From contig NZ_VWWV01000010.1 of assembly GCF_011752815.1 (NCBI RefSeq), forward strand, positions 21,162-85,161: a stretch of 64,000 nt of DNA. Reading direction: 5' to 3'. A program made the translations under genes and the position numbers. Positions 20,954-30,959 of this stretch are shown here, piece after piece (positions within the stretch are counted from its first letter, which is position 1; the number at the start of each line of letters is the position of its first letter). Below the pieces are notes generated by a model that saw only the letters and a list, made by a program, of their open reading frames with translations, made no database searches and had not been told where the DNA came from. Source of the stretch: Enterobacter sp. Cy-643 (GTDB taxonomy: Bacteria; Pseudomonadota; Gammaproteobacteria; Enterobacterales; Enterobacteriaceae).

Positions 20954-21274
20954 TCAGCGGAAGCTAACCGTTTCACCCGCCTGCTGCGTGCTGGCTTCTT
21001 CCAGCAACTGCCAAAACTCTGCGCCGCTCCGGTCGCAAATCCATTCGTCCCCTTTGAGATTGAAATGGTAGCCGCCGCTTTTGGTGGCCAGCCAAACCTG
21101 ATGCAAAGGCTCCTGGCGGTTGATAATGATTTTGCTGCCGTTTTCAAAGCTGATGGTCAGCACGCCACCGTTGATCTCACAATCAATATCGCTATCGCCG
21201 TCCCAGTCATCCAGGCGCTCTTCAATCGTGCGCCACAGGTTATCGGCTAAAAGGTGAAATTCGCTGTCGTTCAT
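20954..21274 (-). CDS. cyaY: Frataxin-like iron-binding protein CyaY
   Basis: Binds IscS and iron and tunes iron-sulphur cluster assembly. 106 residues, the E. coli length. The acidic iron-binding ridge ([20 protein letters not shown]) and the frataxin fold signature [20 protein letters not shown] are present. Its stop codon abuts that of cyaA with no spacer. Confidence 0.97.
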   Translation of the reverse strand: MNDSEFHLLADNLWRTIEERLDDWDGDSDIDCEINGGVLTISFENGSKIIINRQEPLHQVWLATKSGGYHFNLKGDEWICDRSGAEFWQLLEEASTQQAGETVSFR

Positions 21275-21579
21275 GTCTGCTTCCTGTTGGGATTTCAGGG
21301 CAGTATAAGAGCATCGCCGGGAATTAGAAACTGCGGCTCAGGTATCATCAAGGCCTGTCATGCCCATTTGCTTCATCTGCGCCAGACAACCTGGGGCGCC
21401 GGGGATCGGTAGTGAGAGGGACCCGGTCGTTCCCGAACGGCTGGCGAAAACCAGAGATTATTTTCTTGCCCGGTTTGCTGACAGGTGATTTTCAGCTGTC
21501 TGGATGATGAAGAGTATTGCTTTTCAGGGTTCACCTGCGATGATAGACGGCAGAATAGTGAATCACAGGCTACCCGATA
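21275..21579. other. Intergenic region between cyaY and lptM
   Basis: 305 bases without a convincing gene. It must hold the divergent promoters of cyaY and lptM. A weak candidate for the latter is TTGCTT (21517) and TGATAG (21541) with an 18-base spacer. I see no RNA gene or repeat here. Confidence 0.4.
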
Positions 21580-21786
21580 ATGAAGAAGATTTTCTGCCCT
21601 CTAGCTTTGGCACTGACGCTTGTCAGCCTCACCGGCTGCGGCCTGAAGGGGCCTCTGTATTTCCCTCCGGCTGATAAAAAAGCGACGCCGACAACGCATA
21701 GCACAACCGTTGAACAACCTGTCCAGACGGCACCCGTCCGCAACGGTCGCGGCATTGATGATGCGCCGACTCAGGTTATTTACTAG
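21580..21786 (+). CDS. lptM: LPS translocon maturation lipoprotein LptM (YifL)
   Basis: 68-residue lipoprotein. A short signal peptide ends in the lipobox LTGC, and the mature part begins [16 protein letters not shown], the conserved segment that mimics LPS binding to LptD and helps its oxidative maturation at the outer membrane. The remaining tail is low complexity. Located upstream of dapF, as in E. coli, where it was named yifL. Confidence 0.93.
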   Translation: MKKIFCPLALALTLVSLTGCGLKGPLYFPPADKKATPTTHSTTVEQPVQTAPVRNGRGIDDAPTQVIY

Positions 21787-21824
21787 CTAAATCGTGCTTT
21801 GTAACCGCGCTAATGGAGCAGAAG

Positions 21825-22649
21825 ATGCAGTTCTCTAAAATGCATGGCCTTGGTAATGACTTTATGGTCGTCGACGCGGTGACGCAGAATGTTTATTTCT
21901 CTCCGGAGCTGATCCGTCGGCTCGCGGATCGTCATCTTGGCGTCGGCTTCGATCAGTTACTGATCGTGGAGCCTCCTTACGATCCCGATCTGGACTTCCA
22001 TTACCGGATCTTTAACGCCGACGGCAGTGAAGTTTCCCAATGTGGCAACGGTGCGCGCTGTTTTGCCCGCTTTGTGCGCCTGAAAGGGCTGACCAATAAG
22101 CGCGAGATTCGCGTCAGTACCGCCAATGGTAGAATGGTACTGAGCGTGACGGAGGATGAGATGGTGCGCGTCAATATGGGCGAACCCAACTTCGAGCCTT
22201 CTCAGGTACCGTTTCGGGCAAACAAAGCAGAAAAGACCTATATTATGCGAGCGGCCGAGCAAACCATTATGTGCGGCGTCGTTTCAATGGGTAACCCGCA
22301 TTGCGTCATTCAGGTTGATGACATAGAAACCACTGCAGTTGAAAGCCTGGGCCCGGTGATGGAAAGCCATGAACGCTTCCCTGAGCGAGCCAACATCGGC
22401 TTCATGCAGGTGGTGAGCCGGGAACACATCCGGCTGCGTGTCTACGAACGCGGCGCAGGTGAAACCCAGGCCTGCGGCAGCGGCGCTTGTGGCGCAGTGG
22501 CGGTTGGTATTCAGCAAGGATTACTGGCGGAGCAGGTGCGCGTTGAGCTGCCTGGCGGCCGTCTTGATATCGCCTGGAAAGGGCCTGGGTCACCGCTGTA
22601 CATGACCGGCCCGGCGGCCCACGTCTATGATGGATTTATACATCTATGA
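21825..22649 (+). CDS. dapF: Diaminopimelate epimerase
   Basis: Interconverts LL- and meso-diaminopimelate for lysine and peptidoglycan synthesis. Start chosen at the ATG at 21825 ([17 protein letters not shown]), giving 274 residues as in E. coli; the in-frame ATG at 21813 would place translation start within the GGAG ribosome binding site. The two catalytic cysteines are C73 (SQCGNGARC) and C217 ([10 protein letters not shown]). Overlaps yigA by four bases, so the dapF-yigA-xerC-yigB operon is tightly coupled. Confidence 0.97.
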   Translation: MQFSKMHGLGNDFMVVDAVTQNVYFSPELIRRLADRHLGVGFDQLLIVEPPYDPDLDFHYRIFNADGSEVSQCGNGARCFARFVRLKGLTNKREIRVSTANGRMVLSVTEDEMVRVNMGEPNFEPSQVPFRANKAEKTYIMRAAEQTIMCGVVSMGNPHCVIQVDDIETTAVESLGPVMESHERFPERANIGFMQVVSREHIRLRVYERGAGETQACGSGACGAVAVGIQQGLLAEQVRVELPGGRLDIAWKGPGSPLYMTGPAAHVYDGFIHL

Positions 22650-23350
22650 AGAATGCCGAGGAACAGCAAGAAGCCCTTCTTGAGCTTAACGATGTCGCGG
22701 TTGCCGAATACTTACAGCGCAACCCCGATTTCTTTATTCGCAATGCCCACCAGGTGGAGAGCATGCAGGTTCCTCACCCGGTGCGCGGCAGCGTTTCGCT
22801 GGTGGAGTGGCATATGGCCCGCAGCCGTAACCACATCAATCACCTCGAAGAGAACATGACGCTGCTGATGGAGCAGGCGAGCGCTAACGAAGGTCTGTTC
22901 TATCGGCTACTGAAGCTTCAGGGGCGGCTGGCTTCGGCTTCCAGCCTGCAGGAAATGCTGAACCGGCTTCATCGCTGGGCGCGGGACATGGGACTCGCCG
23001 GGGCGAATATCCGGCTTTTTGCTGACCGCTGGCGTATCGGTGCGCCATCGGACTTCACGCATCTCGCGCTGAATCGGCAGGCTTTTGAGCCGCTGCGTAT
23101 TCAGCGTCTTGGCGAAAGCCAGCACTACCTCGGCCCGCTTAATGGCCCGGAACTTTTGTTGGTCTTGCCGCAGGCAAAAGCCATTGGTTCCGTTGCCCTG
23201 TCGCTGATGGGTAGCGAAGGCGATCTTGGCGTTCTGCTGTTCAGCAGCCGCGACCCGCAGCATTATCAACAGGGGCAGGGCACTCAGCTGCTGCACGAGC
23301 TGGCGCTGATGCTGCCAGACTTGCTGGAGCGTTGGATTGAACGGGCATGA
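22646..23350 (+). CDS. yigA: DUF484-family protein YigA
   Basis: 234 residues (235 in E. coli), a GAF-like domain protein of family DUF484, always found between dapF and xerC. N-terminal helices ([15 protein letters not shown]) precede a coiled segment ([20 protein letters not shown]) and a GAF-like region ending [11 protein letters not shown]. No enzyme motif is visible and its role is not known. Overlaps both neighbours by four bases. Confidence 0.93.
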   Translation: MKNAEEQQEALLELNDVAVAEYLQRNPDFFIRNAHQVESMQVPHPVRGSVSLVEWHMARSRNHINHLEENMTLLMEQASANEGLFYRLLKLQGRLASASSLQEMLNRLHRWARDMGLAGANIRLFADRWRIGAPSDFTHLALNRQAFEPLRIQRLGESQHYLGPLNGPELLLVLPQAKAIGSVALSLMGSEGDLGVLLFSSRDPQHYQQGQGTQLLHELALMLPDLLERWIERA

Positions 23351-24252
23351 CCACTTCCGTTTTAACGCCTCACGTTGATGGTTTTCTTCGATACCTCAAG
23401 GTTGAGCGTCAGCTCAGCCCGCTCACTCTCCTGAACTACCAGCGCCAGCTTGCGGCGATTATCTACATTGCCGAAGAGATGAAGCTCACCGGCTGGCAGC
23501 AATGCGATGCCGCCGCCGTGCGTTCACTGGCCGTGCGCAGCCGCAGGGCCGGCCTGCAGGCCTCCAGCCTGGCGTTAAGACTGTCGGCACTACGCAGCTT
23601 TTTCGACTGGATGGTTAGCCAGGGTGAGCTAAAAGCGAACCCCGCCAAAGGCATCACTACGCCAAAAGCCGGTCGGCATTTGCCTAAAAATATCGAAGTC
23701 GATGATGTGAACCATCTGCTGGATATCGATCTGAACGATCCGCTGGCCGTGCGCGACCGGGCAATGCTGGAAGTGATGTACGGTGCTGGCCTGCGTCTTT
23801 CCGAACTGGTGAACATGAACTGCGGGCATATCGATCTTTCGACCGGAGAGGTCTGGGTAATGGGAAAAGGCAGCAAAGAGCGCCGCGTACCCGTTGGCCG
23901 GAGTGCGGTGACCTGGGTTGAACACTGGCTCGATCTGCGGGAGCTTTTTGGCCCGGACGACGATGCGCTATTTCTGGCGAAGACGGGAAAGCGAATATCC
24001 GCCCGCAATGTGCAAAAACGGTTTGGTGAATGGGGTATCAAGCAAGGGCTGAGCAGCCATGTGCATCCCCATAAACTCCGGCACTCTTTTGCCACCCACA
24101 TACTGGAATCCAGCGGCGATTTACGCGCCGTGCAGGAACTGCTTGGGCACGCCAACCTGTCTACTACGCAAATCTATACCCATCTCGACTTTCAACATTT
24201 AGCCTCGGTGTATGATGCCGCGCATCCACGCGCCAAACGGGGGAAATCGTAA
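23347..24252 (+). CDS. xerC: Site-specific tyrosine recombinase XerC
   Basis: Resolves chromosome dimers at dif with XerD and FtsK. 301 residues (298 in E. coli, the extra residues at the N-terminus). An N-terminal SAM-like domain is followed by the catalytic domain with the full set of active residues: R150 (GAGLRLSEL), K174 (MGKGSKERR), H242 and R245 (HPHKLRHSF), H268 (LLGHANLS) and nucleophile Y277 (TQIYTH). Overlaps yigA by four bases and yigB by one. Confidence 0.97.
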   Translation: MTTSVLTPHVDGFLRYLKVERQLSPLTLLNYQRQLAAIIYIAEEMKLTGWQQCDAAAVRSLAVRSRRAGLQASSLALRLSALRSFFDWMVSQGELKANPAKGITTPKAGRHLPKNIEVDDVNHLLDIDLNDPLAVRDRAMLEVMYGAGLRLSELVNMNCGHIDLSTGEVWVMGKGSKERRVPVGRSAVTWVEHWLDLRELFGPDDDALFLAKTGKRISARNVQKRFGEWGIKQGLSSHVHPHKLRHSFATHILESSGDLRAVQELLGHANLSTTQIYTHLDFQHLASVYDAAHPRAKRGKS

Positions 24253-24968
24253 TGCATTTTTACCGCCCGCTCGGGCAAATTGCTGCTCTGACGTTCGATC
24301 TCGACGATACGCTTTATGATAATCATCCGGTGATTCTGCGTACCACTCAGGAGTCGCTGGCCTTTGTGCAGAATTATCACCCAAAGCTCGGCGCGTTTAC
24401 CGCCCTGGATTTTCATCGCAGCCGTGAGATGCTGCGCGTGAAAGAACCGGAAATTTATCATGATGTCACCGAATGGCGTCGCCGCGCCGTCGAGCAGATA
24501 ATGCTGGATGCCGGACTTAGCCCGGAAGAGGCCTTTGCCGGTGCCAGTGCCGCCATGGAGAACTTCGCAAAATGGCGCAGCCGCATCGACATCCCACAGG
24601 AAACGCACGACACGCTGGCAAAGCTTGCTAAAAAATGGCCGCTGGTGGCGATCACCAACGGTAACGCAGAGCCGCACCTGTTCGGGCTCGACAACTACTT
24701 CGAATTCATTCTGCGGGCCGGGCCGGATGGGCGGGCTAAACCTTTCAGCGATATGTATCATACCGCAGCGCAGCGTTTAGGTGTGCCGCTGGAGCAAATC
24801 CTGCATGTCGGCGATGACCTGACCACCGACGTGGCGGGCGCCGTGCGCTGCGGGATGCTGTCCTGCTGGATTAACCTGCGCGAAGGCGACCTGATGCAGA
24901 TAGATGACAGCCGTTTATTACCGCATCTGGAGATTTCGCGGTTGGCATCCCTACTTGCGCTGATATAA
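24252..24968 (+). CDS. yigB: HAD phosphatase YigB (riboflavin pathway)
   Basis: 238-residue haloacid dehalogenase-like phosphatase; the E. coli protein dephosphorylates 5-amino-6-(5-phosphoribitylamino)uracil in riboflavin synthesis. HAD motif I is [12 protein letters not shown], motif II lies at VAITNGNAE, and motif III/IV at [14 protein letters not shown]. It starts in the TAATG overlap with xerC. Alternative substrates are possible, as these phosphatases are promiscuous. Confidence 0.94.
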   Translation: MHFYRPLGQIAALTFDLDDTLYDNHPVILRTTQESLAFVQNYHPKLGAFTALDFHRSREMLRVKEPEIYHDVTEWRRRAVEQIMLDAGLSPEEAFAGASAAMENFAKWRSRIDIPQETHDTLAKLAKKWPLVAITNGNAEPHLFGLDNYFEFILRAGPDGRAKPFSDMYHTAAQRLGVPLEQILHVGDDLTTDVAGAVRCGMLSCWINLREGDLMQIDDSRLLPHLEISRLASLLALI

Positions 24969-24980
24969 TCAACAGCAACT

Positions 24981-24996
24981 CTGTACAAATCACCAG
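24981..24996 (+). promoter_or_regulatory. Probable LexA box of uvrD
   Basis: CTGTACAAATCACCAG has the CTGT-N8-CCAG form. It deviates from the consensus CTGT-N8-ACAG in the same way as the known E. coli uvrD SOS box (which also ends CCAG), and lies 42 bases before the uvrD start. Confidence 0.6.
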
Positions 24997-25037
24997 TAGT
25001 TGGCTGAGCCAACTCTTTCTCTTTTTCGGCGGTGCCA

Positions 25038-27200
25038 ATGGACGTTTCTTACCTGCTCGACAGCCTCAACGACAAACAGCGCGAAGCGGTTGCCGCCACG
25101 CGCAGCAATATGCTGGTGCTGGCCGGGGCGGGCAGTGGTAAGACACGTGTGCTTGTGCACCGCATTGCGTGGCTGATGACGGTTGAAAACTGTTCGCCGT
25201 ACTCCATCATGGCGGTGACCTTTACCAACAAAGCGGCGGCGGAAATGCGCCACCGTATTGGCCAACTGATGGGCACCAGCCAGGGCGGTATGTGGGTGGG
25301 CACCTTCCACGGCCTGGCACATCGCCTGCTGCGCGCGCACCATATGGATGCCAACCTGCCTCAGGATTTTCAAATCCTCGACAGTGAAGATCAGCTTCGC
25401 CTGCTGAAGCGCCTGATTAAGGCAATGAACCTGGATGAGAAGCAGTGGCCGCCGCGCCAGGCGATGTGGTACATCAATGGCAAAAAAGACGAAGGTCTGC
25501 GTCCGCATCACGTTGAAAGCTACGGCAACCCGGTGGAGCAAACCTGGCAGAAGGTTTACCAGGCCTATCAGGAAGCCTGTGACCGCGCCGGGCTGGTAGA
25601 CTTTGCCGAGCTGTTGCTACGTGCCCACGAACTGTGGCTGAACAAGCCGCATATCCTGAATCATTACCGCGAGCGCTTTACCAACATCCTGGTGGACGAA
25701 TTCCAGGATACCAACAGCATTCAGTATGCGTGGATCCGCCTGCTGGCTGGGGACACGGGCAAAGTGATGATCGTGGGCGATGACGATCAGTCGATCTACG
25801 GCTGGCGCGGGGCGCAGGTTGAAAATATCCAGCGCTTCCTGAATGACTTTCAGGGCGCACAAACTATCCGTCTGGAGCAGAACTACCGCTCGACGAACAA
25901 CATTCTGAACGCGGCCAACGCCCTGATCGCCAATAACTCTGGCCGCCTTGGCAAAGAGCTGTGGACCGACGGCAGCGACGGCGAACCAATCTCGATTTAC
26001 TGCGCCTTCAACGAGCTGGACGAAGCCCGTTTCGTGGTTAACCGCATTAAAACCTGGCAGGAAAACGGCGGTGCGCTGGAGCAATGCGCCATTCTGTACC
26101 GCAGTAACGCCCAGTCGCGCGTGCTGGAAGAGGCGCTGCTGCAGGGCAGTATGCCGTACCGTATTTACGGCGGGATGCGCTTCTTCGAACGTCAGGAAAT
26201 CAAAGACGCACTCTCCTATCTGCGGCTGATTGCCAACCGCAACGACGATGCGGCTTTTGAACGCGTGGTAAATACGCCCACCCGCGGCATTGGTGACCGC
26301 ACGCTCGACGTTGTGCGACAGACCGCGCGCGACCAGCAGCTAACGTTATGGCAATCCTGCCGCCTGCTGCTGCAGGAAAAAGCGCTGGCCGGTCGTGCGG
26401 CGTCCGCGCTGCAGCGCTTTATGGAGCTGATTGATGCGCTCGCCCATGAAACGGCGGATATGCCGCTGCATGTCCAGACGGATCGGGTGATTAAAGATTC
26501 CGGCCTGTTCATTATGTATGAGCAGGAAAAAGGCGAGAAAGGCCAGACCCGAATTGAGAACTTAGAAGAGCTGGTGACGGCCACGCGGCAGTTCAGCTAC
26601 AACGACGAAGACGAAGATTTGATGCCGCTGCAGGCATTTCTCTCCCACGCCGCGCTGGAAGCGGGGGAAGGCCAGGCGGATACCTGGCAGGATGCGGTGC
26701 AACTCATGACGCTGCACTCGGCCAAAGGCCTGGAATTCCCGCAGGTGTTTATTGTGGGAATGGAAGAAGGCATGTTCCCGAGCCAGATGTCCCTGGACGA
26801 AGGTGGGCGCCTGGAAGAAGAGCGCCGTCTGGCCTACGTGGGCGTAACCCGCGCAATGCAAAAGCTAACGCTGACCTATGCGGAAACGCGCCGCCTGTAC
26901 GGTAAAGAAGCCTACCATCGCCCGTCGCGCTTTATCGGTGAGCTGCCTGAAAACTGCGTGGAAGAGGTTCGCCTGCGCGCAAGTATTAGCCGTCCGGTCA
27001 GCCATCAGCGTATGGGCACGCCGATTGCGCAGAACGATTCTGGCTTCAGCCTGGGGCAGCGCGTACGCCATCCTAAATTCGGTGAAGGCACCATTGTGAA
27101 CCTGGAAGGCAGCGGGGAGCATAGCCGCCTGCAGGTGGCGTTCCAGGGGCAGGGAATCAAGTGGTTGGTTGCCGCGTATGCACGTCTGGAAACCGTGTAA
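25038..27200 (+). CDS. uvrD: DNA helicase II
   Basis: 3'-5' superfamily 1 helicase of nucleotide excision and mismatch repair. Start chosen at the ATG at 25038 (MDVSYLLDSLNDKQREAV), giving 720 residues as in E. coli; an upstream in-frame GTG adds only two residues. Walker A (LAGAGSGKT), motif II (DEFQDTN), motif III (VGDDDQSIYGWRGA), motif IV (EQNYRST), motif V (TLHSAKGLEF) and motif VI (AYVGVTRA) are all intact. The C-terminal RNA-polymerase-binding Tudor-like domain (GQRVRHPKFGEGTIVN) is present. Probably SOS-inducible. Confidence 0.98.
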   Translation: MDVSYLLDSLNDKQREAVAATRSNMLVLAGAGSGKTRVLVHRIAWLMTVENCSPYSIMAVTFTNKAAAEMRHRIGQLMGTSQGGMWVGTFHGLAHRLLRAHHMDANLPQDFQILDSEDQLRLLKRLIKAMNLDEKQWPPRQAMWYINGKKDEGLRPHHVESYGNPVEQTWQKVYQAYQEACDRAGLVDFAELLLRAHELWLNKPHILNHYRERFTNILVDEFQDTNSIQYAWIRLLAGDTGKVMIVGDDDQSIYGWRGAQVENIQRFLNDFQGAQTIRLEQNYRSTNNILNAANALIANNSGRLGKELWTDGSDGEPISIYCAFNELDEARFVVNRIKTWQENGGALEQCAILYRSNAQSRVLEEALLQGSMPYRIYGGMRFFERQEIKDALSYLRLIANRNDDAAFERVVNTPTRGIGDRTLDVVRQTARDQQLTLWQSCRLLLQEKALAGRAASALQRFMELIDALAHETADMPLHVQTDRVIKDSGLFIMYEQEKGEKGQTRIENLEELVTATRQFSYNDEDEDLMPLQAFLSHAALEAGEGQADTWQDAVQLMTLHSAKGLEFPQVFIVGMEEGMFPSQMSLDEGGRLEEERRLAYVGVTRAMQKLTLTYAETRRLYGKEAYHRPSRFIGELPENCVEEVRLRASISRPVSHQRMGTPIAQNDSGFSLGQRVRHPKFGEGTIVNLEGSGEHSRLQVAFQGQGIKWLVAAYARLETV

Positions 27201-27349
27201 CCTACAGAAATTAATTACAATTTTTTGTGCGTGGGCTACCCTTAATATGTCACTGGCATGAACTTGTTCAGCCGTGTCCCGTTGCGTGTTGACGCCATAT
27301 TAGCGGTGGCGTAACATGCGCGCACGAATACGCTAAGAGGACACTCGCC

Positions 27350-27406
27350 TTGGACACACCCAGTAGATGCTGGCTCAATAACCTGTCATCCAGGTACAAC
27401 TTCTAA
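27350..27406 (+). CDS. Candidate corA leader peptide (CorL-like)
   Basis: An 18-codon frame begins at TTG 27350 ten bases after AGAGGA and reads MDTPSRCWLNNLSSRYNF before TAA. It sits in the 371-base corA leader. In Salmonella a short leader frame, corL, couples translation to Rho-dependent termination of corA; I recall the published concept but cannot verify the sequence match. The stop codon lies at the base of a nine-base-pair hairpin (27405-27432), so a translating ribosome would affect folding. Start codon and expression are inferred. Confidence 0.45.
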   Translation: MDTPSRCWLNNLSSRYNF

Positions 27407-27432
27407 GGCTATCCTCTGATGCTGATAGCCTT
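27405..27432 (+). promoter_or_regulatory. Hairpin in the corA leader
   Basis: Perfect nine-base-pair stem AAGGCTATC/GATAGCCTT with a ten-base loop, overlapping the stop codon of the candidate leader peptide. A smaller stem TCAGAC/GTCTGA follows at 27480-27500. The long structured leader is consistent with control by attenuation. Confidence 0.55.
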
Positions 27433-27571
27433 CGTGGTTGTCAGCGACCTCATGTATTTTCATTCCGTCGCCCCTTGAGTCAGACTGTTTAATGGTCTGA
27501 AACCTCTATTGTTTCTGTCTGTGTGCCAACCGAATTGTCCCTGATCTTTTTTTGCATTGGGAGTCCCGGTC

Positions 27572-28522
27572 ATGCTGAGCGCATTTCAACTGGAAAATAA
27601 TCGCCTTGCCCGCATTGAGCTGGAGGAAACGGATACCCTTGCCAATTCGGTATGGGTCGATCTCGTCGAGCCGGAAGAGAGCGAGCGAGAGCGAGTGCAA
27701 ACGGAACTTGGCCAAAGCCTGGCAACCCGACCAGAGCTGGAAGACATCGAAGCGTCCGCGCGTTTTTTTGAGGACGAAGACGGCCTTCACATCCACTCCT
27801 TTTTCTTCTTTGAAGATGCCGATGACCACGCCGGTAACAGCACGGTCGCTTTTACCATTCGTGAAGGCCGCCTGTACACGCTGCGTGAACGTGAGCTACC
27901 GGCGTTTCGCCTTTACCGCATGCGCGCCCGCAATCAGTCCATGGCGGACGGCAACGCGTGGGAGCTGCTGCTGGATCTGTTTGAAACCAAAATCGAACAG
28001 CTGGCGGATGAAATCGAAAACATTTATAGCGACCTGGAGCAGCTCAGCCGCGTGATCATGGAAGGGCATCAGGGCGATGAATATGACGCCGCGCTTTCGA
28101 CGCTGGCGGAGCTGGAAGATATCGGCTGGAAGGTTCGTCTGTGCCTGATGGATACCCAGCGCGCGCTGAATTTCCTGGTGCGTAAGGCACGTTTGCCGGG
28201 CAGCCAGCTGGAGCAGGCTCGCGAAATCCTGCGAGATATCGAATCCCTGCTGCCGCATAACGAATCTCTGTTCCAGAAGGTGAACTTCCTGATGCAGGCG
28301 GCGATGGGCTTTATCAACATCGAGCAGAACCGCATCATCAAGATCTTCTCGGTGGTTTCGGTTGTCTTCCTGCCGCCAACGCTGGTGGCATCCAGCTACG
28401 GGATGAACTTCGAGTTCATGCCTGAGCTGAAGTGGAGCTTTGGCTACCCCGGCGCGATTATCTTTATGATGCTCGCTGGCTTAGCGCCCTATCTCTACTT
28501 TAAGCGTAAGAACTGGCTTTAA
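27572..28522 (+). CDS. corA: Magnesium/cobalt/nickel transport protein CorA
   Basis: Homopentameric Mg2+ channel of the inner membrane. Start chosen at the ATG at 27572 ([19 protein letters not shown]), giving 316 residues as in E. coli. A large cytoplasmic funnel domain with long helices is followed by two C-terminal transmembrane helices; the selectivity signature [10 protein letters not shown] lies between them and the basic tail FKRKNWL ends the protein. Preceded by a 371-base leader that probably regulates it. Confidence 0.97.
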   Translation: MLSAFQLENNRLARIELEETDTLANSVWVDLVEPEESERERVQTELGQSLATRPELEDIEASARFFEDEDGLHIHSFFFFEDADDHAGNSTVAFTIREGRLYTLRERELPAFRLYRMRARNQSMADGNAWELLLDLFETKIEQLADEIENIYSDLEQLSRVIMEGHQGDEYDAALSTLAELEDIGWKVRLCLMDTQRALNFLVRKARLPGSQLEQAREILRDIESLLPHNESLFQKVNFLMQAAMGFINIEQNRIIKIFSVVSVVFLPPTLVASSYGMNFEFMPELKWSFGYPGAIIFMMLAGLAPYLYFKRKNWL

Positions 28523-28528
28523 ACCGGT

Positions 28529-28553
28529 TGCGGCTTTCGTCCTGAAAGCCGCA
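28529..28553 (+). terminator. Hairpin after corA
   Basis: Perfect ten-base-pair stem TGCGGCTTTC/GAAAGCCGCA seven bases after the stop codon. The 3' side has no real T run, so it may be a 3'-end stability element rather than an efficient intrinsic terminator. Confidence 0.5.
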
Positions 28554-28587
28554 TCTGTCGATAGCATTTATTATCTTGTCTTTGCGA

Positions 28588-29871
28588 TTATCTTGATGGG
28601 CAGTTGCTTCTCAGCTTTAGTACTGTGCGAATTGACCATTTATTTTCACGACTTATTTCGGGATTGTCACGGATGTGATCCATCAGGTAATTTCTACAAG
28701 AATATTCCTTTTGATCATTAGTAGAGTTGACATAACTCTCCTGATAATCAAATGTGGCCGTGTCATCCATCCCTCGGGCGAGTAACCAGATGATTAAATT
28801 TTCTGAGCCATATCTGAATATATAGCTTAATAGATCTATTTTACTGTTCCTCCAAACGTGATGATCTGAGCTCAACAGCTCGATATTTAGAAAGTTTTTA
28901 TTTTCCTCAATCTTTTTCATGATTTTTTCATCTGCATGGCTTAAGACACTTGTTGCCAAAAGCAGATTTTCATTTTTAGTAGAATGATATGGGAGGGCGT
29001 AATTAATAAAGGTTATATTGCCGTAATCTATTGCGTTTATGATATCTTGCTCATCTATTTTTATATAGTTAGCTAGTTCTGGATGTTTTTTGATAAGGAA
29101 GTTAAGGCGCTCTACGAGCCATGTATTTTTAGCTGAATAGCGGTTGTTTATTTCGGAAGTGATTTCTTCTACAAGATTATTTTTATCACTTTCATTGAGT
29201 TTATGATAATAATCAGCGTAGAGTAGGTTTAATAGTGCTGCGTTTGTATTTTCACGAAGTAATGCGTTTTTGTAAAAGATTATAAACTGAAATGGGACAT
29301 GTTCCGTCTCGGTGCTTCCAGCCATACAGTCCAGCATAAAGGCAAACGATTTTGCAGGATAAGTTTCAACCTCAGCCATTTCGTTTAGATAATCAAAAGT
29401 GATACTATTATTTGAGCATTCATCATTAAATACTTGCTGAAGTTTTTTTATATTCCCTTGTTCCAACGCAGAAAAAATCATTGCGCGGTGATCTTGCTTT
29501 AATTTTTCTGAAAAGCAATAAAAATTATATACACAAAGTGATAAGCTAAACAGTATTATGTACGTATAAATGCCAACTTTTTTGGGTAGGTTAATTAACA
29601 AGGACAAAGAGGCTGGAAGGAAAGTTATCAGACTCATGGTGATAAAAAAAATCGTATGGGAGCTATAGGGTAAACTATTTGGTGAGAAAAAATAATAGAG
29701 TATGTTAACTATTACCAATACATTGACAGATAATATTATTTTGATGAATATAATTTGTTCTTTTTTCTTAAAGATACCATAAATAGTGATTAGTGTATAA
29801 ATAAAAGGAGTTGTGTAGATAATTGCTATAATTGCAAGGAATATATAAAAATCACTCGATGATGAAAACAT
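28588..29871 (-). CDS. Unrecognised membrane protein with ankyrin-like C-terminal region
   Basis: 427 residues; I do not recognise the family. Four hydrophobic helices fill about residues 8-118, followed by some 300 soluble residues that read as paired helices (ALEQGNIKKLQQVFN; SENLIIWLLARGMDD), reminiscent of degenerate ankyrin repeats. The DNA is much richer in A+T than its neighbours and uses many AAA, AAT, ATA and TTA codons, unlike the surrounding core genes, which suggests acquisition by transfer. It lies between corA and rarD, where E. coli has yigF and yigG. No start signal is strong; a purine-poor upstream (AAGGACAATAA) could serve as ribosome binding site. A signalling, defence or immunity role is only speculation. 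Confidence 0.8.
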   Translation of the reverse strand: MFSSSSDFYIFLAIIAIIYTTPFIYTLITIYGIFKKKEQIIFIKIILSVNVLVIVNILYYFFSPNSLPYSSHTIFFITMSLITFLPASLSLLINLPKKVGIYTYIILFSLSLCVYNFYCFSEKLKQDHRAMIFSALEQGNIKKLQQVFNDECSNNSITFDYLNEMAEVETYPAKSFAFMLDCMAGSTETEHVPFQFIIFYKNALLRENTNAALLNLLYADYYHKLNESDKNNLVEEITSEINNRYSAKNTWLVERLNFLIKKHPELANYIKIDEQDIINAIDYGNITFINYALPYHSTKNENLLLATSVLSHADEKIMKKIEENKNFLNIELLSSDHHVWRNSKIDLLSYIFRYGSENLIIWLLARGMDDTATFDYQESYVNSTNDQKEYSCRNYLMDHIRDNPEISRENKWSIRTVLKLRSNCPSR

Positions 29872-30013
29872 TTATTGTCCTTAAATATTATTAATCCATT
29901 AATTTTTTACATTATCATGAATAATTCTTCGTCACTACTCCGTATATTGATTTGTGCCTGTTGCTTCACAGGCACATTACTCAAAAAATTAAACTTATAA
30001 CGGTTAGCGTATT

Positions 30014-30907
30014 TTATACCTTACGCAGACGCCGCTGGGTATAAATCGCATCGGCAATAAACAGCGCCAGCGCCGCCCAGATAAAGCCAAAAGTAATCAG
30101 CTTATCTTCAGTTACCACTTCGCCGTAGAACGTCACCGCCAGCAGGAACATCAGCGTCGGCCCCAGATACTGGAAGAAGCCCAGCGTCGAAAGGCGTAAG
30201 CGGGTCGCGGCGGCAGTAAAGCAAAGCAACGGCACCGTGGTGATCACCCCGGCGGCGATAAGCATCAGGTTCAGCGTCCACGGGTTCATTCCCATATGGC
30301 TGGTGGCACTGTCGGCGATGCCGAACAGGTAAATGCCCGCGATCGGCAATAGCCATAGCGTTTCAAAAAGCATCCCGGTTTGGGCATCGACGGCAATCTT
30401 TTTGCGGATCAGGCCATAGAAAGCGAAGCTGAAGGCCAGACCCAGGCCGATAATCGGCAGCGAACCGAAAGTCCAGAGCTGAACCAGCACGCCACAGAAG
30501 GCCAGCAAGACAGCGAGCCACTGCATCCGCCGGAAGCGTTCACCCAAAAAGATCATTCCCAGCAGCACGTTCACCAGCGGGTTGATGAAGTAACCCAGGC
30601 TGGCTTCCAGCATGTGCTGATTATTCACCGCCCAGATATAAAGCAGCCAGTTACCGCCAATCAACACGGCGCTTAACGCCAGCGCGAGGATCTTTTTACG
30701 GTTCTGGCAGGCGCGTTTAACCTGCGGCCACTGGCGGCAGACAGTGATCAGCGCCAGCATAAAGAAGAATGACCAGATAACGCGGTGGGTCAGGATTTCT
30801 GTCGCCGGTACATAGTGAATCAGTTTGAAATATACCGGCGCGATGCCCCAGATAAAGTAGGCCGTCAGGGCAAGCAAGATCCCCTGACGTGTCTGTTTCG
30901 GATCCAT
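30014..30907 (-). CDS. rarD: EamA-family transporter RarD
   Basis: 297-residue inner-membrane protein of the drug/metabolite transporter superfamily (296 in E. coli). About ten hydrophobic helices are visible; N-terminal GILLALTAYFIWGIAPVYFK and the EamA segment EASLGYFINPLVNVLLGMI match. Named for a chloramphenicol sensitivity phenotype in related bacteria; substrate unknown. It is encoded in the same direction as yigI, 52 bases downstream of it. Confidence 0.94.
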   Translation of the reverse strand: MDPKQTRQGILLALTAYFIWGIAPVYFKLIHYVPATEILTHRVIWSFFFMLALITVCRQWPQVKRACQNRKKILALALSAVLIGGNWLLYIWAVNNQHMLEASLGYFINPLVNVLLGMIFLGERFRRMQWLAVLLAFCGVLVQLWTFGSLPIIGLGLAFSFAFYGLIRKKIAVDAQTGMLFETLWLLPIAGIYLFGIADSATSHMGMNPWTLNLMLIAAGVITTVPLLCFTAAATRLRLSTLGFFQYLGPTLMFLLAVTFYGEVVTEDKLITFGFIWAALALFIADAIYTQRRLRKV

Positions 30908-30959
30908 GAAGAAAACTCAGCAAAAAAATAGTGAGCAAATAATAACAGGGTTTACATCC

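Noticed and set aside
23463..24155. 230-codon frame on the - strand across xerC
   Set aside because: Shadow of xerC; composition is Ser/Arg/Pro rich with no recognisable domain or start signal.
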